Shown in pieces: positions 57,601 through 64,000 of a DNA stretch of 64,000 nt (position 1 is its first letter; each line of letters starts with the position of its first letter). The stretch is from Tenrec ecaudatus (lineage: Eukaryota; Chordata; Mammalia; Afrosoricida; Tenrecidae). The stretch is from contig NC_134547.1 in the NCBI RefSeq assembly GCF_050624435.1, positions 29,436,419 to 29,500,418 of the forward strand, in the 5' to 3' direction. Made by a program: the position numbers and the translations under genes. The notes under the pieces are model-generated. The model was given only the letters and a program-made list of their open reading frames with translations. It was not told where the DNA came from and ran no database searches.

Positions 57601-60600
57601 GCATGCCGACACTTGGGAGGGTGCCCAGGGAGCAGCCGTAGCAGTGTCTCTGGGGAAAAAGACATCTGAGTTCATTCTTTTGCCCATTTGAACTCTTCAC
57701 TGAGTATGTGAGTGATGTAACTGGAATTCCACAGTGGAAACAACACAATCACACCAGGCATGGGTGTCAGCCTCCGTGGGTGAGGAGAGTGGAAATGACT
57801 TCAGGAAGCGGGGAGGGGGAGGTAGCTTCTGGTGAAGGCTCTGGGCACAGCTTAGCCTTGTGCCTGCCTCCATCTGCCCGGGGCCCTTGACCTGTCTGGG
57901 AGGTGGACGGGGCAGCCTATTTAGAGGTACTACCTTTGGTACTTGTTCTGGAAGTGCGAGGTGCTCTTTACCCCCTTGACTCCAGCCTCAGACAGAATAC
58001 ACACACATGTTCACGCCGCACGATGTACAGCCCCAGGTCCTTGTCACCCCGTGGTTCCTGGGGCTGGATGGTGGGGGGGATCTGGCCTGTGTGTTGGCCT
58101 TGAGTCTGACAGCCTCTGAACACCTGCTCTCCCTTTCAGTTAACTTGGAGACCGTGTGCGCCGACGACCTGCTCTCGGTCCTGTTATACTTGCTCGTGAA
58201 AACAGAGATCCCCAACTGGTAATGCTCTCGGCCACACGTGTTTGCAGGGGCCGCGCCTGCCTGCAGCCTCCCTGGTCGCAGCGACCTGACCCCGGGGCAC
58301 AGAATGGAACTGCTCCACAAGCTTCCCGAGACTGTCAGGCGTTACGGGGCAGAGCGGGCAGACCTCTCTTTCTCTCAAGCAGGCATGGCTGGTGGCTCTG
58401 AACTGCCAACCTTGCAGCTGGTTAGCAGCCCAACACCTAACCCAGGGTGAACTCGGGAAGAGCTGCCTGCAGTTGAGCTCCTCCCATGAGCCTGGTGCTG
58501 TGCCTGCCCCGCTACATGGGGAGCCACAGTGGCTCGCAGAGCTCATGTTTCTCGTTCTGGAACACGGTACTGGTCTTGCTGTGCACCGCCATTGAGTCAA
58601 TGCTGACACACACAAACCCTATAGAATAGGGTAGAGCAGCCCTTGTGGGGTTCAGAGACTCTTACCTCTCTTATCACAAGCCATACGTTCCTCCAGTATA
58701 TCGAACACATTCACACATATGCTACCATCATCATTTTCAAAGCATTCTCTTCCCACTTGAGCTCCTGATATCAGTTCCCCAGTTTCCCCTCCTCTCTCCC
58801 TCCCCCCCCACTCTCCTCCACGAACCCTTGATAAGTTATAGACTATTATTTCCATATCTTACATCATCCTCCATCAACCCATACCCACTTTTTCACTATT
58901 TGTCCCCCTAGGAGGGAGTTCTAGGTGACCCTTCTGCCGAGTCTCCTTTTCTACCCCCCCTTACCCTATTCCTCCTGGTATCCCTGGTCTCATTGTTGGC
59001 CCTGAGGGGGGTATCTATCCTGCAATCCCTGTGTTGTGGCTCTTATCTGTCGCAGTGTGCATGCTCTGGTCTAATCTGTTTTGTAAGGTAGAATTGAAGT
59101 CATGATAGTGGGGGGAAAGAAGCGCCGAAGAGCTAGAGGAAAGTTGTATGTTTCATCAGATATATACTGCATCCTGACTGGCTCATCTCTTCCCTGTGAC
59201 CCCTTTATGAGGGGATGTCCAGTTGTCCACAGACGGGCTTTGGGTCTCCACTCCATGCCCCCCACCATTCACGTTAGTTATGGTTTTATTCTGGGTCTTA
59301 GATGCCTGATACCTGACCCCATTGACACCTCATGATCACACAGGCTGGTTTGCTTTTTCCATGTGGGCTTTGTTGCTTCTCAGCTAGATGGCCGCCTGTT
59401 TCTCTTCAAGCCTTTAAGACCCCAGCCACTATATCTTTTGATAGCCGGACTCCATCAGCTTTCTTCACCACATTTGCTTATTCACCCATTTTGTCTTCAG
59501 TGATTGGGTTGGGAAGGCGAGCATCACAGAATACCAGATTGTTAGAACAAAGTGTTCTTGTGTTAAGGGAGTACTTGAGTTGAGGCCCAGTGTCCATCTG
59601 CAACCTTAATTCTTAACATATAGATATGAGTACATAGTTCTATTCCATATATATACATATGTACATGCCTATTTTTAGGCCTCTATAAATGTCCTTTGCT
59701 TCTTGGTTCTTTCCTCTATTTCCTTTTACTTCCCTTTTGTCCCACCATCATGTTCGGCCTTCATTCAGGTTTAGTAACTCCTTGCTCCTACCTTGCCCCC
59801 TAGGCATCCTACCACCTTCCTTCCATTGATTTTAGTTCACTTGTTGTTCCCTTGTCCCGGGGTTAGTGCCCCCCTTCCTTTCTCTCTCCTCCCCTTCCCC
59901 TGTTTCCCCCAGAACCATTGGTCCCATTCTTTTCATCTCCAAATTATGTATCCAGCCTGTCTTATCTAGATAGACACGCAGATACATTAATGAGTGCAAA
60001 AACCCGGCAAAGCCAAATAAAACAGCAAATAAAGCCCAAACCAGCAAAACAATAACAGCACAAAACAAACACAACATAACAATAACAAAAAGAAAGCCAC
60101 TGACAAAAAGGGAAAAGCCTATAAATAGTCGAAGGTCAGTTTGTTGGCCTTTATGAGTGTTTTCCAGTCGAGTCTGATGGGGTGCCACACTGGTCTCCCA
60201 AGTCTGTTTTTGGTATTTCCTGGGGGTTTCATCACTCTTCTCTCCCTGCTGCTCTCCGGTATGCCCTCAGTGCCTTGCCCCAGCGTGATGGGGCCAGACC
60301 ATGCACTGTTCCTGCACTGTGTTTCCAGTGCTGTCCCCCACAGGAGCATGGCTCAGTGAGGGACGGGTGTCCCGTGGTGGTGCCAGCCCTCTGGAGACTG
60401 TAACTCTTTACGGGAGTAGAAAACGTCATTGCTCTCCCAAGGAGTAGCTTGTGGTTTTGAACTGCTGACCTTTTGGGTAGCAGCACGATGCATAACCATT
60501 ACACCACCAGCACGCCTACACAGCTGGTCACTGGCCCCAAAGCCCATCCATCCTCTTCCCAGAGGATCCTCACAGCTCACTTGACAGTGTCAGCTTCCTA

Positions 60601-61847
60601 TAAACTGCCCTCTTCCAGCAAAGCAACAAGTCGCTGTACTTCCTGACGGCCCACCCTCCCTAGCAGAGATCAAGCCAGCTGATTCCAGTGCTTTGGTTTT
60701 CTTCCTAAATCCATTTTTATGCTCATAATTTAATAACAATGCTCCATACTGCTTGAGCCCTATAATACTAAATTAGTTGTAGTCTGGCAGTCATCTTAGG
60801 TAAATGAAGCGAAGCTGTAATTAAGTGGCATTTTATGAGTGTTCAGTGAAGCCTGCCTCTGAGTGATCTTGTTGAAGGTAAGGACCCTTCTGTGAGCAGC
60901 AGGAAGCAACAGTACGGTGCCCGTCTTGCTGAGACAGCACCAATGATCAGTCTAGAGGAGACCGTGTAATTAGGCACAACTGGGATTTTTTCACCTGACG
61001 TGTTGATGCGTTACCAGGGTGGCCCTGTATCTACTCATCTGTGCATCCGTTTTTGAAAGCGATGGGTACTCCCTGCACTGTAGCAGCATCTGGAGCTCTT
61101 AGTTGATTAAATAAGGCTTGGTCACATACCGACTGCGGGACCCCGGGCCAGCTCTCCGAGCCCTGGGAGACTCACACTGTAAGACTGCGTTGTTGTGGAC
61201 AGAAGGGTGAGTTCAGGTCAACACCTACTGTGTGGCTCTCGGCTGTCGCTTGGCCGTAGCTCCCCCTTCCTTTTTCCTACTTCATAGGTGTGCCAGGGAA
61301 AGAGATTCCGTTTTACATTAGGTAAATAACTTCTCACTCTCACACACACCCCTCTATCCTATGCACCCCTGCCATTGAGTTAATTCTGACTCAGCAACCC
61401 GTTATAGGGTTTCCAAGGCTCGAAAGCTTTATGTGAACAGCAGCCTCATGTTCCTCTCGAGGAGTGGCTAGTAGGTTTGAACTGTCAACTTTGCCATTAA
61501 GTGGCCCAATGCCCAACCCCAGTGCCACCAGGACTCCTTCACAAGCACACGCTGGCTTGAAACACACAGCCAGGGCTCCCCAGGGGGCTAACGCCCAGTC
61601 CTGAGCCAAGCTCGGCCCTGGGAGCTTGGCCCAGGTGCATACTGGGCTGTGACAGTAGCCTTTCCTGCAGCAGTGGTACTCAGCGATAAAATGCTTTCCC
61701 CTTTTTTCTGCTAGGATGGCAAATCTGAGCTACATCAAAAACTTCCGGTTCAGCAGCTCGGCAAAAGATGAGCTGGGGTACTGCCTGACCTCCGTGGAGG
61801 CCGCCATTGAGTACATCCGCCAAGGAAGCCTCTCTGGGAAACCGCCA
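45521..61847 (+). CDS. ANKRD27: ANKRD27 (VARP), Rab21 exchange factor and endosomal scaffold, N-terminal 372 residues
   Basis: Endosomal protein that activates Rab21, binds Rab32/Rab38 and VAMP7, and works with retromer on sorting and melanogenic cargo. Eleven coding exons (45521-45622, 51883-51993, 53691-53847, 54765-54919, 55643-55702, 55790-55843, 55948-56013, 56102-56178, 56909-57030, 58140-58218, 61715-61847) sum to 1116 bases. They are in frame throughout and all use GT-AG. The VPS9 domain is about residues 233-371. D310 ([11 protein letters not shown]) and Y350 (ELGYCLTS), reported to be needed for exchange activity in human VARP, fall at the same numbers here, so no net indel separates the two over this span. 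Ankyrin repeats and cysteine-rich retromer-binding motifs lie beyond 64000. Transcription runs away from RGS9BP. The product is partial only because of the window edge. Confidence 0.97.
45623..46299. other. ANKRD27 intron after coding exon 1, unique part
   Basis: No repeat or further exon recognised. The frames here extend from exon sequence or lack any domain. Confidence 0.4.
46300..46490 (+). repeat. AfroSINE
   Basis: 'gaaggcctgactacgcagtg' to 'gattgactcctgggcagtgg', diverged. It forms an inverted pair with the next copy. Confidence 0.75.
46494..46676 (-). repeat. AfroSINE
   Basis: 'tccaaaccaactgccattga' to 'gtaatgcacagagctcctt'. Tail-to-tail with the plus copy at 46300-46490, so an intronic transcript could fold into a hairpin. 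Confidence 0.83.
46677..47257. other. Unique intronic sequence
   Basis: No repeat or exon recognised. The reverse and forward frames of 60-100 codons in this stretch overlap one another and lack domains. Confidence 0.35.
47263..48615 (+). mobile_element. Tc1/mariner-type transposon with degraded transposase, interrupted by L1
   Basis: The left terminus GGGGTACCCCCCATAAAAAC... (47263-47287) is matched by the complement of the right terminus (48590-48615), 25-26 bp with one mismatch and one length difference. Between them are remnants of a mariner transposase: [27 protein letters not shown], an [14 protein letters not shown] helix-turn-helix part, [20 protein letters not shown], a GDKTW box (usually GDETW), [11 protein letters not shown]-like and [13 protein letters not shown] at the end. 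Several stops and frame changes make it inactive. The TA target duplication could not be resolved. It is a plain DNA transposon in an ANKRD27 intron. Confidence 0.88.
48386..48503 (+). mobile_element. Short L1 3' end nested in the mariner transposase
   Basis: 118 bp: 'aggcaaatgttgtgagaatg' to 'gagcccccaataaaatgata' and A-tail. Target duplication aaacgtatt (48377-48385) against aaatgtatt (48504-48512). Removing it rejoins TTTGACAAACGTATT with AAGTGTAATGGAGAG in the transposase coding order, so the L1 came after the mariner. Confidence 0.9.
48616..49209. other. Intronic sequence with TG and TA microsatellites
   Basis: A (TG)n run at 48616-48632 and a (TA)n-rich stretch at about 48634-48676. 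The rest is unique. Confidence 0.45.
49210..49560 (-). repeat. Putative LTR remnant (MaLR-like or afrotherian LTR)
   Basis: 'cctaatgctactatggcaga', 'aataccacaagggggtggct' and 'ttctcacagtttaggaagct' resemble the antisense start of MLT1-like LTRs. The far end is indistinct. It is a non-coding fossil. Confidence 0.4.
49757..50090 (+). repeat. AfroSINE tandem dimer
   Basis: Two plus copies joined directly: 49757-49909 ends at 'caccctgtcct' without its tail, and the second begins at once with 'aacaggagccctgttgatgt' (49910-50090). The first bases of both units are the same 'aacaggagc(t/c)ctg', suggesting a dimeric unit or insertion at the same phase. Confidence 0.85.
50262..50806 (-). repeat. Older afrotherian L1 3' UTR fragment
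   Basis: 'ttttattgagatttgaggga', 'ggctttgtgacattgattgc', 'gggtgtctaagggccattgt' and 'actgctcacaagctcttaca' agree with my recollection of the reverse of an elephant-type L1 3' UTR. This is a different, older L1 lineage from the copies at 7423, 34181 and 58655. Confidence 0.6.
50858..51064 (-). repeat. AfroSINE with internal C-rich expansion
   Basis: 'gaccaaactcactgcctttg' to 'tacaccaccagggctct'. A C-rich stretch at 50970-50991 has grown between the two halves. Confidence 0.85.
51150..51292 (+). repeat. RTE/BovB LINE 3' tail
   Basis: 'tgcgacaatggctcaagcat', 'caggaccaggccgtgtttcg' and the end 'gaactgacaacaacaacaaa'. Same ending as the RTE copies at 6347 and 10990. Confidence 0.75.
51293..51882. 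other. Unique intronic sequence before ANKRD27 exon 2
   Basis: No repeat recognised. Ends in the acceptor of exon 2. Confidence 0.4.
51883..51993 (+). CDS. ANKRD27: ANKRD27 coding exon 2
   Basis: Acceptor 'cttctcttccag', donor AAG|GTAACC. 37 codons, [15 protein letters not shown] to YQTLDGK, in phase 0 at both ends. It matches human with a few changes. Confidence 0.96.
51994..53690. other. ANKRD27 intron 2, unique sequence
   Basis: 1.7 kb without a recognisable repeat, rare in this window. Several frames of 60-170 codons are present but none corresponds to a known domain. The one at 53305-53817 is open by chance and overlaps exon 3 in another frame. Confidence 0.4.
53691..53847 (+). CDS. 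ANKRD27: ANKRD27 coding exon 3
   Basis: Acceptor 'ctctcgttccag', donor G|GTAGGC. 157 bp, [15 protein letters not shown] through [13 protein letters not shown] to HPLEKRASS; ends in phase 1. This N-terminal region is almost invariant with human. Confidence 0.96.
54450..54648 (+). repeat. AfroSINE
   Basis: 'aaggagccttggtggcatgg' to 'gctggacttgatggctgtga', full length and about 120 bp before the next exon. Confidence 0.88.
54765..54919 (+). CDS. ANKRD27: ANKRD27 coding exon 4
   Basis: Acceptor 'ctctctctttcag', donor ATA|GTGCGT, which is weaker than the usual GTAAGT. 155 bp, encoding the end of the split codon and [17 protein letters not shown] to ERKSLRHHI. In-frame continuation past the donor in human (RHHIDSANA) confirms the boundary. 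Confidence 0.95.
55100..55536 (-). mobile_element. Solitary ERVL-like LTR, end missing
   Basis: Same family as 43201-43708 in reverse: 'cccagcccagtccagatcaa', 'gtggatccagtggcggtgga', 'ccccaccccttcactcaagt' and the end 'gatgtaactgccaca'. The terminal TGTGTTAGTCTGGG part is absent at the left. It lies in an ANKRD27 intron. Confidence 0.75.
55643..55702 (+). CDS. ANKRD27: ANKRD27 coding exon 5
   Basis: 60 bp, [20 protein letters not shown]. Acceptor 'tctgtgttgcag', donor CTG|GTAAGC. Phase 0 at both ends. Confidence 0.95.
55790..55843 (+). CDS. ANKRD27: ANKRD27 coding exon 6
   Basis: 54 bp, [18 protein letters not shown]. Acceptor 'cttttcttgttctag', donor GAG|GTAGGC. Too short to be found as a frame alone; recognised by similarity to human. 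Confidence 0.95.
55948..56013 (+). CDS. ANKRD27: ANKRD27 coding exon 7
   Basis: 66 bp, [20 protein letters not shown] then SE, start of the VPS9 domain region. Acceptor 'ggtttcacag', donor GAG|GTAGGC. Confidence 0.95.
56102..56178 (+). CDS. ANKRD27: ANKRD27 coding exon 8
   Basis: 77 bp, [20 protein letters not shown] then VKPEF and AG of a split serine codon. Acceptor 'tctgttgttag', donor AG|GTGAGG. Confidence 0.95.
56296..56472 (-). repeat. AfroSINE
   Basis: 'ccagactcactgccataagt' to 'agcgcatcaccagcacccct', diverged at the head. Confidence 0.8.
56909..57030 (+). CDS. ANKRD27: ANKRD27 coding exon 9
   Basis: 122 bp, [20 protein letters not shown] to [11 protein letters not shown]. Acceptor 'attctcttccag', donor G|GTGTGT. 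VPS9 core. Confidence 0.95.
57031..58139. other. ANKRD27 intron 9
   Basis: Largely unique. A weak antisense AfroSINE remnant may lie at about 57285-57355 ('ctggagtccattgtgactca'). Confidence 0.4.
58140..58218 (+). CDS. ANKRD27: ANKRD27 coding exon 10
   Basis: 79 bp, [20 protein letters not shown] then KTEIPN and TG of the split tryptophan. Contains D310. Acceptor 'ctctccctttcag', donor TG|GTAATG. Confidence 0.95.
58290..58445 (-). repeat. AfroSINE, partial
   Basis: 'cccggggcacagaatggaac', 'gactgtcaggcgttacgggg' and 'cagctggttagcagcccaac' are recognisable. The tail and the last head bases are lost. Confidence 0.72.
58575..60515 (-). repeat. AfroSINE split by an L1 insertion
   Basis: Tail half 58575-58660 ('ctgtgcaccgccattgagtc' to 'cagagactcttac'), head half 60392-60515 ('ctggagactgtaactcttta' to 'attacaccaccagcacgcc'). 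The SINE segment 'gagact...ctttac' appears on both sides of the L1 as its imperfect target duplication. Confidence 0.82.
58661..60391 (-). mobile_element. 5'-truncated L1 (3' UTR only), 1.7 kb
   Basis: Collinear with the 3' UTR of the L1 at 34181-38536, from 'ttatcacaagccatacgttc' to 'tcagtgagggacgggtgtcc'. It contains no ORF2. Left and right limits are within a few bases. It lies in ANKRD27 intron 10, antisense to the gene. Confidence 0.88.
60516..61364. other. Unique intronic sequence, ANKRD27 intron 10
   Basis: About 850 bp without repeats or exon-like sequence; partly AT-rich around 60690-60840. Confidence 0.4.
61365..61537 (-). repeat. AfroSINE
   Basis: 'cacccctgccattgagttaa' to 'cagtgccaccaggactcctt'. 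About 180 bp before the exon 11 acceptor. Confidence 0.85.
61715..61847 (+). CDS. ANKRD27: ANKRD27 coding exon 11, last in window
   Basis: 133 bp. It completes W328 and encodes [20 protein letters not shown] to [13 protein letters not shown], including Y350 and the end of the VPS9 domain. Acceptor 'ttttttctgctag', donor CCA|GTAAGC. The following human residues (ESEGFGDRLF) are not encoded before 64000. Confidence 0.95.
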
Positions 61848-62267
61848 GTAAGCCCTCGTCCTGCTCTGGCCTCTCTCTCTTTCACTCCTCCCTCCCTCCC
61901 TCTCTCATTTTTCTCTCTCTCGCATTTTGTCTCTGTCTGACTGTGTCTCTGTGGATCTGGCGGATCTGATGGGTCCTGGAGCTGGTGGGTGGGGCAGGGC
62001 CATGGTGAGTGATTTCTCAAGAAATCAGCCTTGGCTGGTTGGGGGCAGAGTTCTTGACAGTCCAGTGAACGGTCAGTACTCAGTCTGTTGGAAAAGTTGG
62101 TGAGTTGTCACTGGGATGTATGGCTCTTCACCTCCCATCATCTCTGAAAGGCCTAAGGACTTGGGGAGAAGGCAGTTGCTTCGGGAAGGAAGCCCCAGGA
62201 TATGGTGATTGGGGGTTTCTTGGTGATGATGGGCAGGCAACAAGCATGACGTTGCAAGCCCAGGGCC
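61848..62267. other. ANKRD27 intron 11, CT-rich and unique
   Basis: A TC-rich stretch at 61869-61925 follows the donor directly; no exon seen. Confidence 0.4.
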
Positions 62268-62470
62268 GTTGAGGTCATTTGAGTCCATCCCTACTCATTG
62301 TGGTGGCCCTGTAGGACTGAGTAGAATTGCCCCTGCGGGTTTCTGAGAATGTTGATCCTTGCAAAAAGTAGACAGCCTCATCTCCAGTGGAGTGACCAGC
62401 TGGTGGATTTGAACCTAGAGCCTTGTGGTCAGCAGCTCAATATATAGACCCACTATACCACCAGGGGTCT
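62268..62470 (-). repeat. AfroSINE
   Basis: 'gttgaggtcatttgagtcca' to 'cactataccaccaggggtct', full length. Confidence 0.86.
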
Positions 62471-64000
62471 GTTGAGTGGATGCACTTTTAGGACTCAGAG
62501 ACCAATGATTGTTGTCCTGGCTAGTTGGGAAGCTTGAACTGGGAGAGAGGTCTTTCTGTGTGAATTAGAAAAAAATCTTAAATCCATTGCACTACATACT
62601 CCTGTGGGTGTATGTTTTTCAAAATTGAGATTATTTATATAGATTTGTATGCTGTCACCCCCCCCAAGAAAAGCTTTATTTTTTCTGATTAGAAGACTAG
62701 TATTGATTATAAATATTTGCTTATAAATAAAATGTAACTTTTGTTAGCATTTTGTTATATGTCTCGTCGTGTATTTGTATCTTTAACCATAACCTGAGCT
62801 CCTTCCTGCCTGCTGGACCGACATGTGTGCGCGTCTGCGTCTCTGGGTTCTTGATGAATTCATTTCTGCCCCCTGCTGGTGTGCACATCAGACTAGCGCT
62901 GCTCATCCATTCTCAGGTGCGAGTAGCCATGGTGTTTCTGGAAAGCTCCTCCCTCACTTTTTCAGTTTCTGCGCTTGGGGAAATGGCCGAGGTTCTGGAG
63001 CGCGCACACGTGTGCACAGTCACAGTCGCCGTTGTTGGAAACACGGCTTCCTGGTGTGAGTTGTCTCTTGCTTAGTGCCCGGAACTTGTGGCGCCTGGTG
63101 GTGTCTGCAGGGGTGTTTACTGTTTGTGTTCCTGAGAGGCACCCTGCCCCCTTGCTCTCCCCACCCCCTGCTCCTCCCCTTCTCCGCTGCTCCGAGAAGC
63201 CACTCCCCTCCGGGCAGGCACCACCACCCAGCAGAGGTGCCTGGCCTCTTGGGCCCCGGGTTGTCTCTGGTCGCCCCTTGAGCCCGCGCCCTCCTTGCTG
63301 CCCCCGAGCAAAGCCCTCTGCCTCCGCTTTCTGAGGCACGAAGGCTGGAAGACTGAGACCTGAGGACAATAAGCACCAGTGAGCTCTGTACTCCTACTTA
63401 TACCATGGAATTTCCTAGTCGGACGGGGCGGGGGCAGGGGTGGGAAGTGGGGGTGGGGGTAGGGGTAGGAGTGGGGGAGCAGCTTTTGTGTGGTTCTTGG
63501 TGTGTGTCCAGTATTGCTGTTGGCCTTTGGGGGAGTCTGTTTATTTGTTGCCCTCACTGAGCTGAACCTTCCCACTGCCCGTGAGTGTATCTCCGCCCTC
63601 CGTAGGTGACTGTGGGCGGTGATAGATGCCCCCATGTGCTCCCCTGATGAGCCTCTCTGGATTCTTGGTTCCCTGGACCATCCCCAGCAGCTGGGTTCGG
63701 TGTTGCTTCCTCGTTACTGAGAGAGCCCCAAGGAAGTGTCTGGAAATGGGAAGCACTGGCCATAGCACATCGGATTGTGTTAATAGCCATTCTTCACTTC
63801 ACCCCAACACAGCGACACTGTGGAGGCCCACTCTGGCGGGGTGCGCACGGCTTCTCTGGCGCTCTCCCTGGGAACGTCCCCCACACCTCCTTCCCGGCCA
63901 CTCTGGCTCACACAGGCTTGGCTGTTTTTCAGGAGCCTCATGCCTGAGATAAAATCACACCACTGGCCTTATCCTTGAGGGCCTCGCCTTGGGGAAATGC
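62471..64000. other. ANKRD27 intron 11, remaining part
   Basis: No coding exon of ANKRD27 recognised up to the window edge. Includes a dense G-run tract at 63424-63478. The frames of 70-170 codons at 62962-63635 on both strands are composition-driven. Confidence 0.4.
63424..63478 (+). other. G-run tract with G-quadruplex potential
   Basis: On the transcribed-like plus strand of ANKRD27 are more than eight runs of three or more G separated by 1-4 bases (for example 'gggggtgggggtaggggtag'). The pattern satisfies a G3+ N1-7 quadruplex rule several times over. Confidence 0.75.

Noticed and set aside
62962-63635. Overlapping 100-170-codon frames on both strands near the right end, considered as ANKRD27 exon 12
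   Set aside because: None encodes the expected ESEGFGDRLFLKQRM or ankyrin sequence. They reflect GC and G-run composition.
1-64000. CRISPR arrays, bacterial operons, riboswitches
   Set aside because: The window is clearly mammalian nuclear DNA. Regular spaced repeats are limited to microsatellites and the two-unit tandem repeats listed.

Overview
This is intron-rich mammalian DNA packed with retroposons. The most frequent repeat is a tRNA-derived SINE of the AfroSINE type (more than 40 copies). With it are a young L1 family with a 2.3 kb 3' UTR, RTE/BovB LINE tails, and three SPIN hAT elements with 8-bp target duplications. AfroSINEs are confined to Afrotheria, and among afrotherians SPIN elements were described in tenrec, so I infer a tenrec, most likely the lesser hedgehog tenrec (Echinops telfairi). 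That assignment is from memory of these families, not from a search. Gene order matches human 19q13.11: NUDT19, RGS9BP, ANKRD27, inverted relative to the usual human display. || Layout. 1-4668: repeats downstream of NUDT19. 4669-13538 (minus): NUDT19, all three coding exons, 366 codons, with a CpG-rich first exon. 13.6-25.4 kb: intergenic, holding L1 and AfroSINE insertions, a SPIN element, and a processed ferritin light chain pseudogene that keeps its iron-responsive element. 25468-26148 (minus): RGS9BP, a single coding exon. 26.15-27.3 kb: CpG-rich segment shared by RGS9BP and the divergent ANKRD27. 27.3-45.5 kb: a long first intron of ANKRD27, with an LTR interrupted by a 4.36 kb L1. 45521-61847 (plus): coding exons 1-11 of ANKRD27 (residues 1-372, through the VPS9 domain). 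The ankyrin repeats lie beyond the right edge. || The three genes are neighbours rather than a pathway. NUDT19 hydrolyses coenzyme A in peroxisomes or mitochondria. RGS9BP anchors the RGS9-Gbeta5 GTPase accelerator in photoreceptor membranes. ANKRD27 (VARP) is an endosomal Rab21 exchange factor and Rab32/38 and VAMP7 partner. || The transposon stratigraphy is the most informative part of the window. L1 copies sit inside a SPIN element, inside a mariner transposase, inside an ERVL-like LTR and inside two AfroSINEs, in most cases with readable target duplications. They give a relative order of events. I found no previously unknown gene system.
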